Source: Alviniconcha marisindica
Taxonomy: Eukaryota > Mollusca > Gastropoda > Provannidae
Assembly: GCA_018857735.1 (NCBI GenBank)
Contig: JABMCL010001056.1
Coordinates: forward strand, 994,501-1,058,500
Length of the DNA stretch: 64,000 bases
Direction: 5' to 3'
The position numbers and the translations under genes are program-made. Below are positions 54,068 through 64,000 of the stretch, piece by piece. The first letter of the stretch is position 1. Every line of letters starts with the position of its first letter. Under the pieces are notes generated by a model. The model did no database searches. It was given only the letters and a program-made list of their open reading frames with translations, and was not told where the DNA came from.

Positions 54068-54112
54068 CCAAACAAACTCAGCAGATTCATTTACACCAAA
54101 ACTGCAGTGACC

Positions 54113-57100
54113 TCAACATGCCATGTCTGTGGAGTCTGTGCGATATAGCTTCGCGGAAGTGCCGTGATGAACTCCGTTGGAAGGGGCCCCACGATCGACG
54201 ACGATACTTTGGTCCATCAACAAGTTGGCCTGTGTCCCTTTGTCAGCCACCACAGTGTCACGGTGACAGTTCACACACAGGTAGGTCCGCATGGGGTTGC
54301 GCTTGGACGGGCCTTGAGCCAACACCCGCGCTATCAGCGCCATGGGAACTGTGTCTTTGGCATCCGCACCGTTGCTGTTGCTGGGGGCACCCCCGTTGCT
54401 GTTGTGTTTTGGGTCCACCGAAAACACCATGGCCGTTGGAGGGAATGTTGGGATAGGCACTCGCACTAAGCGCTCCTCCTCTGCCTTCTGGGAGAGCAGC
54501 TGCTGCTCACGTGTCATGTGTTTACGCACCCGCTCTTGCAGGTCCACCGGAAGCTGCAGAGAGAAGGAAATGGTCAAGGATGCGAAAACATAACGACACA
54601 TAACGAGTCCAGCACACTCCGAGAGGAGGACAGCTAATGCTAAGTGTGAAGGGCTGAGAGGGTTTTATGCAGCATAATGTAACTGTCGCCAGTTGAGGAT
54701 GGTCCACAGAGGTTGTGCTTGGGTGATCCTTTGGACAACCCTTGTGCTACCCATTCTCTTACTTCTTTCTTTCGACACTGACTGATGGGCTGGTGGAGAA
54801 ACTCATGGGTTTATTGGGGCTGTTTTAATTAACGGGCACAAGTCACTCACCACATTCCACCTCCGCCCCACAAAACTGGAGGTTTACATGAAACTGGAGG
54901 GTTTACACCAAACTGGAGGTTTACACCAAACTGGGGGTTTACACCAAACTGGAGGTTTACACCAAACTGGAGGGTTTACACCAAACTGGAGGTTTACACC
55001 GAACTGGAGGGTTTACACCAAACTGGTGGGTTTATACCAAACTGGAGGTTTACACCAAACTGTAGGGTTTACACAAAACTGGAGGTTCAAATGAAAGCTT
55101 ATTTATTTTGATGTGGACATTCTGTATGCTGTGTGTCCGTGTCAAAATAAATAAGTGTTCATTTGAACCTTTTTGTGTTTGGATCTTGTTTTAGAATGTT
55201 AGCAGGCATTCTGTTTCAGATTTAAAAAACAATTTTTTTTTACACAAAACTGGAGGGTTTATACAAAACTGGAGGTTTACACCACCTGGAGGGTTTACAC
55301 AAAACTGGAGGTTCAAACAAATGCTTATTTATTTTGACACGAACACACAATGTGCTGTGTCTGTGTCAAAATAAATAAGCGTTCGTTTGGACCTTTTTGC
55401 GTTTGGATCTTGTTTTATAACGTTAGCAGTCATTCTGTTTCGGATTTTTTAAATTATATTTTAGGTTTACACAAAATTGGAGGTTGAAACAAACACTTTT
55501 TTAAATTTTGGCATGGACATACAGTATGCTGTGTGTCCGTGTCAAAATAAATAAGCATTCGTTTGAACCTTTTTGTGTTTGGATCTTGTTTTAGAATGTT
55601 AGCAGTCATTCTGTTTCAGATTGTTTTTCTTTTCTTCACAAAACTGGAGGGTTTACACCAAACTGGAGGGTTTATACAAAACTGGAGGGTTGACACCAAA
55701 CTGGAGGGTTTATAGTATACACCAAACTGGAGGGTTTATACAAAATTGGAGGGTCTACACGAAACTGGAGGATTTACACGAAACTGGAGGGTTTACACAA
55801 CACTGGAGGTTTACACCAAACTGGAGGATCTACACAAAACTGGAGGGTTTACACAACACTGGAGGTTTACACCAAACTGGAGGATCTACACAAAAATGGA
55901 GGGTTTATACAAAACTGGAGGTTTACACCAAACTGGAGGATCTACACAAAACTGGAGGGTTTATCAAAAAACTGGAGGTTTACACCAAACTGGAGGATCT
56001 ACACCAAACTGGAGGGTTTATACAAAACTGGAGGGTGTACACCAAATTGGAGGGTTTACACAAAACTGGAGGATTTGTAACACCAAACTGGAGGATTTAC
56101 ACAAACCTGGAAAATGGAGGGTTTACACAAAACTGGAGGGTTTACACAAACCTGTAGCATTTATTGCGGCAGTTTCAAATGGCAAGAGTCACTCACCGCA
56201 TTCAACCTCTGCCCCACAAAACCGAAGGGTTTACACAAAATTGTAGCAGTTATTGCAGCAGTTTCAAAAGGCAAGTCACTCACCGCATTCAACCTCTGCC
56301 CCACAAAACTGGAGGGTTTACACTGTAACATCTGGACGGCCATGTTGCAGTCACTTCTGTACTTCTCCTGCAATCACAGATTAAACGGCTGTGACAACAT
56401 CTGGCAACCTGTCGAGTCAATACTTGTGACTTGTTGATTTGTTTAGCTTGTGTTTGTAAGTTTAATGCTGAATCAATACTCATGACTTGTAAATTACTTA
56501 TTAACCAGCAGCAGGCTCTCTTGCAGCCGCAGACTACTGCACAAATCAGCATGGACGTCATGCTGAACAAGATTCTGACATTTCACAGCATTTTGTTGCT
56601 GTTGACAAAATAGATCAGAAAAAGAACTTTGCACAGTTCAACAATACTGAACTGTCTCATGGAGACTGGCATCCATTTGAAATTGGGAAGAGAGACAGAA
56701 TTTGTACCTGACTGACATCCAAATGAAACTGGGAAGAGAGACAGAATTTGTACCTAAAGCCCGTTCTTAATTGGGCGAATGTTTGTTCGCGAACCTAGTT
56801 GGAAGTATTCGGCGAACCTAGTTGGTTCTTAACTGGGTGAACTTTTATTCGCGAACCTAGTTGGAAGTATTCGTCGAAGCTATATTTGGGGTCCAAAAAG
56901 CTTCGCTCAACATGTTCTGGGAACATTCGCCCTATTTGACAAACATTGCCTCTGACCGGCTGAGAGTAGAGCTCTCCTGTGGATGAAAAAAAAGAAAGAA
57001 AAAAAGGATGATGGTGTCGCAAGGTTCTTCCCTCGCTTCGGAGGGATTTTGTTTATTTGTTGACTTGTGGGAGGCGCAGCCTTATCTCGGAGACCCAGAA

Positions 57101-59109
57101 TGAGATAGTAGTTAGTTGAATTACCCTGTGAGGGATGATTAAAGTATATTGACTTGACTTGACTTGACTTTAGCCTACATTTTCGATCATGCTGTCTGCT
57201 GCGCGTCTGCCGCAAGTTCGGGCTGAAGCTTGCATCTCATTACAAGCCAGTTGAGAACAAGTAAATTCTTCGAACTGTCCGAACCATGTTCGGCGAACTA
57301 AAAGTTCAATTAAGAAATGAATCATAGTTCATCGAACTGTCCAAAGTATGTTCGGCGTAAACAAACATTCGCCCAGTTAAGAATGGGATTTAGACTGACA
57401 TCAGAATGAAACTGGGAAGAGAGACAGAATTTGTACCTATATATTATATATAATACATATATGGCAGTTATAACCACCAGAAGTAACTTAGTTTTTATGC
57501 CCAGTCAGCCATGATGGTTATACTGCAGGGACCAACCAGCAGAATGAACTGGCACTACATTACAAAAGACGGTCAGGCAGTGACGTGACCTTTGTCCACC
57601 ATTTCACGAAACTGCAGAAGACAAAGTCAATGAACGATGTCTGTAGAAACTAGAATAAAGCACGACAGATTAAGAACAACTTGGTAAATGCTGCTCACAT
57701 TTTCCTCCTCCAAGTCTGCAACGTAGACACGGATGTCCTGGAGCCGGGTGGTGATGTCTTCCACTTGCGCCTGCAGGGCATTTTTCTCTGCTTCTGATGA
57801 CGTCACCTGATCACAAACAGCCATGTACCAGTCAAAACAGTCCCTTCACAGCAATAACTATCATTGGCTGGAGCTGCCACAAGTACCATTTTTGTTGTGA
57901 CAAAAGTTTTGTTGCGACAAACACGTGTTTGTCATGACAGACATGTGTTTGTCGTAACAAAACACATCTTTTGTCGTGACAAAACTGTTGCCACGACATA
58001 CTTTTGTCGTGACAAAAGACATGTTTTGTCGTGACAAAAATGTTTGTTGCAACAAAAACGTGTTTTTGTCGTGACAAAAATTATACTTGTGGCAGCTCCT
58101 GCCAATGATAAATAACCTCTCACGTAACTAGCTATTTTTTTGTTTGGACAATTAAAATTTTTAATGTTCGGTATGAAATCAGGCATGAATTAACTGTCTA
58201 GAAAGATGCTTACTACACAAGCACAGATGCTAGCACCACATGCAGGGATGTTTGTGCTGGTGGGAAATTTTATAACCTCTCATGTAACTAGCTATTTTTC
58301 TCATGTTTTTGTTTGGACAATTAATTTTTTTAATGTTCGGTATGAAATCAGGCATGAATTAACGGTCTAGAAAGCAGCTTACCACACAAGCACAGATGCT
58401 AGCACCACAAGCAGGGATGTTTGTGCTGGTGGGAGAATTCCATGTTTTTCTCTTACTGACAATCTGAGAATCTATTTTCTTTTCTTTTTATATACCAAAA
58501 TACAATAACAATAGCACAACACTTACACTAATGGAATACAATGCACCATCCAATTAATTACCAGGTTAACTGGAACTATATATTAAACTGACCTTTGGAC
58601 AAGAAAAGAGAGACACACACACACACAAGCTGCACAGGATCACCTCAGGATGCACACACACACCCATCCACACACACACAAGCACATATGGACATAACTG
58701 AAGTAACATGTGTACACAAGTAAGAGGACTATTACACACACATGTATTCAACTGCACTAACATACACAACAGCAGGCACACAAGCATTAGAACCCCCCCC
58801 CTCCCCCCCCAAAAAAAAGGAACAACAAAAAACATACACCCCTCCCCTCCAAACATCCAAACGGACTGTGTGCTGACCAGTCTGAGGAGCTTGTCCTCCA
58901 GGTTGTTGTTCAGCCTCTGCATCTTCTTGTGGCTGTCCATCAGGCGGTCGTAGCGCTCACGCAGCCTCACCAGCTCCTCCCGCGTCTTGGTCAGCTCCAT
59001 GTCCATCAGCAGCCTCCCTTCCATCTGCTCCTGCTCAACCTGGCTGAGGGTGGCCTGACTGCGCTGTAGCTGGCTGTGCAGCACCTCAATCTGCTCGTGC
59101 AAGTCCAAG
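54113..59109 (-). CDS. TJAP1/BEGAIN-family coiled-coil protein, 3' portion
   Basis: Four exons on the minus strand: 59109-58878, 57806-57699, 56367-56284 and 54553-54113, giving 287 codons in frame (the first base completes a split codon from an unseen upstream exon). Donors are CTG|GTCAGC, AAT|GTGAGC and GCG|GTGAGT; acceptors are all CAG. The protein starts as a heptad-rich coiled coil (LDLHEQIEVLHSQL ... ELVRLRERYDRLMDSHKK ... NLEDKLLRL), then VADLEEENEKYRSDCNMAVQ and LPVDLQERVRKHM, which match the conserved block of tight-junction-associated protein 1 (Pilt) and its synaptic relative BEGAIN, and later VPMALIARVL, also conserved. TJAP1 sits at the Golgi and cell junctions; BEGAIN binds PSD-95-type scaffolds. 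The C-terminal tail is short (about 146 residues after the last junction) and has a CVNCHRD pair of cysteines. Family assignment is strong; orthology to one vertebrate member is not decided. Confidence 0.85.
54840..54900 (-). pseudogene. Decoy copy of TJAP1-like exon end with donor site (distal)
   Basis: On the minus strand the segment reads AACCTCCAGTTTTGTGGGGC, GGAGGTGGAATGTG and then GTGAGTGACTTGTG. It matches the end of exon 56367-56284 and its donor. It marks the far edge of the minisatellite and leaves an intact-looking 5' splice site inside the intron. Confidence 0.8.
55084..55630 (+). repeat. Three family B hairpin elements inside the minisatellite
   Basis: Copies start at about 55084, 55309 and 55483. 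Each has inverted arms (GCTTATTTATTTTG... with CAAAATAAATAAG) around a GTATGCTGTG-like loop, then TTTGTGTTTGGATCTTG and TTAGCAGTCATTCTG. All three join the array at the same GGAGGTTCAAA-type junction. Confidence 0.85.
56195..56250 (-). pseudogene. Decoy copy of TJAP1-like exon end with donor site (proximal)
   Basis: On the minus strand it reads TTTTGTGGGGCAGAGGTTG, AATGCG and GTGAGTGACTC, identical to the real exon end over the donor. It lies 35-90 bp downstream of the real donor at 56283. Confidence 0.85.
56680..56754. repeat. Small tandem repeat used as insertion target
   Basis: The unit ACTGACATCCAAATGAAACT then GGGAAGAGAGACAGAATTTG and TACCT occurs about twice before the transposon at 56755, and again right after it (57393-57440). 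Confidence 0.85.
56755..57391. mobile_element. TA-flanked inverted-repeat transposon, non-autonomous
   Basis: The terminal inverted repeats are AAGCCCGTTCTTAATTGGGC then GAATGTTTGTT (left) and the complement of AATCCCATTCTTAACTGGGC then GAATGTTTGTT (right), flanked by TA on both sides. Each end has internal subterminal repeats (CGCGAACCTAGTTGGAAG on the left, TTCGGCG on the right). It has no transposase and also contains a TTGACTTGACTTGACT tail near 57150, suggesting a nested retroelement end. The TA duplication suggests the Tc1/mariner superfamily. Confidence 0.75.
57859..58110. mobile_element. Inverted-repeat element packed with TTTTGTCGTGACAAAA palindromes
   Basis: The ends are near-perfect inverted repeats of about 27 bp (TATCATTGGCTGGAGCTGCC then ACAAGTA, and the complement). 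Between them lie about nine copies of the self-complementary motif TTTTGTCGTGACAAAA or variants of it. It has no coding capacity. It sits in the TJAP1-like intron between exons 59109-58878 and 57806-57699. Confidence 0.88.
58111..58436. repeat. 160-bp direct tandem duplication
   Basis: ATAACCTCTCACGTAACTAG, AATGTTCGGTATGAAATCAG, CACAAGCACAGATGCTAGC and GGATGTTTGTGCTGGTGGGA occur twice with a 160-bp offset and few differences. The first copy starts at the edge of the palindrome-filled element. Confidence 0.9.
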
Positions 59110-60109
59110 CTGCCACAGAAACCACATCACCATCATCATCAGCATCATCATCATCACCGCCATCGCCAGCAGCAGCAACTTTCGGTTTCCGTGGGAGTGT
59201 CGCGTGAATGCTTCCTGGATGCCACAACAGTGCTGAGCTTATATAGGTTATAACAAACCCTGTTATTTACCACACACGCACGCACACACACACACACACA
59301 CACATGCACACACAGTTTCAAACATGTTTACACATGAATTCCAAAGCAGCAATCACCCTGATATAACTGCGCTGGCTGACTGGGTGTAAAACACCAAATT
59401 ATTTACTCACTTACCAAAGCAGCACTTTTCTTTTTCAAGCTTTGCCATATGCAGTGTCAGTAGCATAAGGTATTATCCTTTAACTGTAATAAGCATAATC
59501 AGAACATACAGACTGCCAATAATGTGGGTTGCTTGCAGTTAGCCTTTCTTGCCTCACTACAACCTGTTTGGCAAGAGGGAGGAAAAAACCTGCACATCTG
59601 GTGTCATTGTGTGTAAACAGAAGCATGACAATGATAATGACATGATCTGAACATACTGCCAGCCAATCAATGGGCCACACATGTTGGTAAATTGTTCTGA
59701 CCTTACTACAATGTGACTGGTAAATCCAGGAAGAAAAAAAAATGAACATCGCAAAAAGCTGGAAAAATGAAGCTGGCAGGTGTCACACCAGCCACAAAGC
59801 AACACACACACACACAAGTACACACACACAAACAGGTACATGCACATGCACGCACGCACACAACCACGTGAATCATGTAACAAAGTTTGATAACCTCTAT
59901 GTTCTTCAGAGTTGTCTCCTGGAATGCACCATGGCCAACAAGATATGGGCAGTCTGCTCAGAACATCTCTTAGTGTTGTTTGACTTTACACACAATGAAG
60001 TCTAAAACTCTGCTAAAATATGACCTTGCCTTCCCAACAAACCTGCATGTTAAAACACAACGGTGTATACTGGCACACACATTGGGTAGAAGGACATCAG
60101 TCAGTTCAT

Positions 60110-60205
60110 GTTCAGTGTTGCTTTACATCCGCTGAAACTGTACAGACTATTAGGGCCCAGGACAGCCACCTCCACTTTCACACAGCTCCTGACCTCTCTT
60201 ACATC
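60110..60205 (-). repeat. SINE-like repeat family C, copy
   Basis: It carries GTGTTGCTTTACATCCGCTG, CAGACTATTAGGGCCCAGGA, CAGCCACCTCCACTTTC and ACACAGCTCCTGACCTCT, matching 11535-11650 in orientation and order. Confidence 0.65.
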
Positions 60206-60327
60206 AGTCAGGCTCTGACTGGTCCATATATATGTATATATACATGAACTTCTGTTTGACTTTAAAATTTGTGTGAAGATTGGTAATTTTTCTCACAAAA
60301 TGCCTTTCTCAGACCACAAGTGGTTAT

Positions 60328-60360
<33 letters not shown>

Positions 60361-60775
60361 CACATATATATATTTATACACACACACTGGATGTGTTGAA
60401 AGTAGGAAGGGAATGTGGGTTTATGGAGAAAATATAGTTTTTAGAGTAAGTGCCTCGCTGATGCCCTGCAGCTGCCCGCATCCTGAGCGCTGTTGATTCA
60501 ATGGCCAATGTACTGGTCTGAAACACACTCTGGTTCAAATGTACCAAGACGACAGGCCTTCTGCCAGTCACTCAGGGTTGTTAGCCAGTAAACTAGTACA
60601 TCCTTATTAACAACAATGGTGACCTGTACACATACTTACAAAAACAAAAGAAAATCAAAAAAAAAAACCAAACAGCACATCACGCCGCAAGTCATGAATC
60701 ATGTCATTAAAACTAGAAATAAGGTGTAGTGAAAGTTGTATCCCTACCTCCTCTCCTTCAGGCAAAGGAGTTACG

Positions 60776-60932
<157 letters not shown>

Positions 60933-61059
60933 GGGGGGTTATCCAAGGCAACCCCCCTCCGACTCCCACTGATATATGAACCAATAGCTGAATTTGAATG
61001 GGACCCAAAGTGACAATACTGGGTGGTCTGAAAACATAATAAAATAAATTAAATTAAAA

Positions 61060-61320
61060 GTGCAAATATTTTCATTTGCAGGTTTCATTTGGATTTTCTA
61101 TCAGTATTCATACAAAAGAAATCCTTTTTTTTTTTTTCTTTTTTAAAAACTTCAAATCTGAGCTCCTCAGGATGCAGCCATGTTGGTGCGCTCTTTACCA
61201 TTGAAGAACAGAAAAAGGCTGGCTCATGACATAATTATTTGATACTTAGCACTCATGGTTATTTTACTGTGACTTTCAAACATCAGTCTTTAGCAAGCAA
61301 GACCATACATTATGCGACAC
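61060..61320 (+). repeat. Dispersed repeat family A, copy 3
   Basis: It contains AAATATTTTCATTTGCAGG, TGAGCTCCTCAGGATGCAGC, CATGTTGGTGCG, ACCATTGAAGAACAGAAAAA and GTGACTTTCAAACATCAGT. Confidence 0.7.
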
Positions 61321-61504
61321 ACTGTTGTAGCTTTTATTTTTTAAATTTAAAGCAACAAAGTTTCCTACTGATAGAGCATGTCAAGGTGATACTTATTCAT
61401 TTGGGGCCCCACTTCATGTTAAAAAAGAAGAAGAAAAAACGATTTACAAAGTGACTGATCTGACAGGTCAAATATACTGCCTTTAAAAAAATTGCTGGCA
61501 CAGA

Positions 61505-61640
61505 GCAAGAGCACTTGCTCCTGAGAGCCAGAGTTAAGTATGATCATGCATCATCACCAAATGGATGGGTGACTGTTTACGTGCTGGGTTTTGTGCACAC
61601 CAGAATTTCTCCTGAGTAAAATGAGACTATACACTGAGGT
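61505..61640 (+). repeat. 5S-rRNA-like SINE fragment, plus strand
   Basis: GAGCCAGAGTTAAGTATGAT and CAAATGGATGGGTGACTG resemble the box A and box C parts of 5S rRNA, in the right order and at plausible spacing. CACCAGAATTTCTCCTGAG follows. It is homologous to 15955-16095 on the other strand. Confidence 0.55.
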
Positions 61641-62401
61641 CCCACGTGAGTACACTCATGCGAAAGGATCACACATATATATATGTTGTATATAATATAT
61701 AATGCATGCTAACGATCCTGAAGTCCATGTCAGAGTTCTGTGGATTATGGGAACACCAAACTAACCCAGCATGCACTGAATGTGTCAGAGTGTTAAAGTT
61801 GGACACTACATAGAAGAAGAAGCAAGACATACACCACATGGCACATCTCCTGACTACCCATTTTTCACTCTCACATCTTACTGTTCCCAAAAAACAAAAA
61901 CAAAATGCACAGGACTCATGTATCCAGAAGGCTTATAAATCCTGACTGCATGATCACAAGGACCAAGGTGTCTGGATTAATGTGGTTCCACAGTAGACAC
62001 CCATTTGCACTGTTACTTTCAGAGACATAAAGAGGAGCTTGGAGACATGTTGTCTGCTTGGAGAAGTCATGCTGTGGGTTACCTACAAACTGATCATCTG
62101 CAGGATGACGTCTTCAGGATACACAAAATATAAAACTGACAAAATCAAAGAAAAACAACAAGTTGGCTTAAAATTTCCAAGTTTTCGTAGACTCCCTTCC
62201 TCTGGGGTTTATTTCTTACAACTAAACATGGGTAAAAACACAGTTCACAAGATTCTTAAAATACCAGGTGAGTAAAACTCTATGAATAAAAAACACAAAC
62301 TGTAAGACTGAACAAACTGATCACAAAAGGTTCGTCCCTGAGTTGCCCCCCCGCCCCCCCCCCCCCCCCCCCCCTTAATGTTTCTTCCTAGGTTATTACT
62401 A

Positions 62402-62406
<5 letters not shown>

Positions 62407-62452
<46 letters not shown>
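62407..62452. repeat. AC microsatellite
   Basis: About 23 AC dinucleotides, preceded at 62358-62374 by a C-run. Confidence 0.96.
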
Positions 62453-62459
<7 letters not shown>

Positions 62460-62833
62460 CACAGAGGATGAAAAAGGTCACAGTGACAAAGAAAACGACA
62501 GAAGACAGGGCTCTTTGTAAGTTATTCACGACAGAGATTTAAAGCATTCACGTAAATCATTTTGAAAGGTGCGACCACAAAAGCAACATCTACCCACACC
62601 CAAGCTCTTTGGTTTAAGACTTTGTTTTGTCCAACAGTGTATAAACACCTATTTTGTTTGGTTTGCTTTCAGCATCATAAGCAGATTTAATAACATCACA
62701 TTAAAACTCAGCTACAGTGTAAGATATAACTGAATCATCTGCACTCTTTACTGCAGCATGTTTTGGTTGAAAAGAATATTTTCAGCATTGAAAACATAAA
62801 AGAAAGAGACAGAAGGAGGGAGAAGGGGGGAGG

Positions 62834-62869
<36 letters not shown>

Positions 62870-62910
62870 AGAAGAGAGAACAGAGAGATGCAAGGGTTTG
62901 AGGGAAGGAG

Positions 62911-63072
62911 GGAAAGAAAGAAACAAATAGATAAAAGAAAATGACAAAGATGTCCCTTGAACAAAACTGTCAAGTTTTGATTTATAAAGAAGTGAAAGAA
63001 AGAAACAAATAGATAAAAGAAAATGACAAAGATGTCCCTTGAACAAAACTGTCAAGTTTTGATTTATAAAGC
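62911..63072. repeat. Perfect 82-bp direct duplication
   Basis: GAAAGAAAGAAACAAATAGA, TGACAAAGATGTCCCTTGAA and GTCAAGTTTTGATTTATAAA occur twice with an 82-bp offset and no difference that I can see over about 75 bp. Confidence 0.93.
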
Positions 63073-64000
63073 CATTACCAACAAATCACACACACACACA
63101 AACACTCACACACATACACACACACACACACACACATACACACTCACACACAAAGAAGCCGTGGAACCAAAACAACTGGAAGCAAATGAAGTGTTGAAAT
63201 AAAGACAAACACTTTTTAAAATTCAATCTCAAGTTCCCAAGCCCTCATTTACTTACTCCAAAATCAGCCGCTATGATGCTGCTTTAGAAACTGAAAGATT
63301 TAGGATGCACATGCTGTGACAAAACTTGAAAGCACTGGAACTACTGAAAACTCAGTGATAATTTTATGTAGATCATGTACACAATTCAACATATATCATG
63401 TAGCAGAATATAAATTATATATATATATAATGCACATCAACATACTGAATCCAGAAACACAAAAGTGTTTGGCATTTTGATTGGTTAGACTCAAAAGTTT
63501 CAGTTGTTATAATTTAATAATACAGACTTGAATGGAAGGAGGTTACCTGGTTAGTTATTCGGTAAAAGAAACAAAGGAGCAGATAACTTTGCAGTACAAT
63601 TTACAACAAATAATTAACAATGCAACTTTTATTGCCTTTTTTTCTTCTTTTTGTGTGTTTCCCCCCAGTTTTTGTTAAAAAACAAAAAGAAAACAAATGA
63701 AAAACAAGATGTCCCCCCCCCTCCCCCACAAACAAACAAAAAAAGAGGAAAAAAAAAGAAAGAATATAGCCTAGTATTGCACAAAGTAAATTTTTATGCC
63801 AAATAGTCAGCTCTAATTAGCATTCTCCAACTTTTCCAAACAAGAAAGAAAAAGCTGCAGGTGACCAATACCACATATAATTAAAAATATATCTACACCA
63901 TCACAACAAAATTACAACAAAAGCAAGTAATATTCTGAAATGTTTTTGAAGTCACCACCTGGGGCCATGTATGAGAGAGAAACGGGGAACTGTTGGGCTA

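Larger units (their letters stand above)
43134..54112. other. Tail-to-tail region between SNW1 and the TJAP1-like gene
   Basis: About 11 kb with no recognised coding exon. The left part should be SNW1 3' UTR, with candidate AATAAA signals near 45650 and 46014. The right part should be the 3' UTR of the minus-strand TJAP1-like gene, with minus-strand AATAAA candidates near 53627 and 53757. Repeats include a four-copy degenerate repeat (43140-43600), a family B relative (45090-45345), a tRNA-like SINE (49230-49512), a 58-bp triple repeat (50517-50690) and a 46-bp array (52390-53070). Between 46050 and 48600 I see only AT-rich unique-looking sequence. Confidence 0.55.
54888..56340. repeat. Exon-derived 18-19 bp minisatellite with embedded hairpin elements
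   Basis: About 60 copies of ACCAAACTGGAGGGTTTAC-like units occupy 54888-55085, 55240-55312, 55463-55483 and 55635-56160. They are interrupted three times by a family B hairpin element and end at the exon. The unit is the reverse complement of codons inside exon 56367-56284 (encoding CKPSSFV), so the array is a repetition of coding sequence. Confidence 0.9.

Noticed and set aside
54888..56246. Plus-strand frames with TGGFTPNWRVYTKLE repeats
   Set aside because: They are antisense translations of the exon-derived minisatellite. No start or splice context supports a gene.
61505..61640. Functional 5S rRNA gene
   Set aside because: Only the internal promoter-like motifs match, the rest is divergent, and a second, equally divergent copy exists.

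Overview
The window is eukaryotic, intron-rich nuclear DNA. Every gene is split by GT-AG introns, exon sizes and phases fit conserved animal families, and introns and intergenic DNA are packed with microsatellites, minisatellites, SINE-like, LINE-derived and fold-back elements. The protein families and the repeat style suggest a protostome, most likely a gastropod mollusc. This is inferred from general character, not from a species-specific marker.

Five protein-coding genes can be reconstructed. From left to right: (1) a BTB-BACK protein of the BTBD17 / galectin-3-binding-protein type on the minus strand (coding 1036-3714, 2 coding exons, 483 aa). (2) A membrane-anchored globin X-like protein on the plus strand (7805-13107, 3 exons, 177 aa), with introns at the canonical globin positions B12.2 and G7.0. 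(3) ADCK1, a mitochondrial UbiB-family atypical kinase, on the minus strand (18861-29308, 9 coding exons, 524 aa). (4) SNW1/SKIP, a spliceosome and transcription co-regulator, on the plus strand (32589-43133, 12 coding exons, 537 aa). (5) The 3' part of a TJAP1/BEGAIN-family coiled-coil protein on the minus strand (54113-59109; its 5' exons were not found). All joins given here were checked by hand for reading frame. BTBD17-like and globin are head to head. Globin and ADCK1 are tail to tail. ADCK1 and SNW1 are head to head, as I recall they also are on human chromosome 14. SNW1 and the TJAP1-like gene are tail to tail.

The most unusual feature is a recurring pattern in which the 3' end of a coding exon, together with its 5' splice site, has been tandemly duplicated into the neighbouring intron. 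In the TJAP1-like gene a roughly 19-bp minisatellite of about 1.4 kb is a repetition of exon sequence and is flanked by extra copies of the exon end with its donor site. In ADCK1 the exon carrying the HCDPHPGN and LLDHG motifs has several decayed copies in the next intron. In SNW1 the end of exon 4 with its donor is repeated about three times.

Other notable structures are: a long GT tract directly before the last splice acceptor of the globin gene; an ATGA overlap between a spliced upstream ORF and the ADCK1 start codon; a THAP-domain remnant inside an inverted-repeat element in SNW1 intron 3; an inverted-repeat element filled with nine copies of a 16-bp palindrome; a TA-flanked inverted-repeat transposon inserted in a small tandem array; two 5S-rRNA-like SINE pieces; a tRNA-like SINE whose head is inverted and multiplied; and several large hairpins. 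There is no prokaryotic content, no CRISPR array and no rRNA operon. I found no convincing free-standing tRNA gene.
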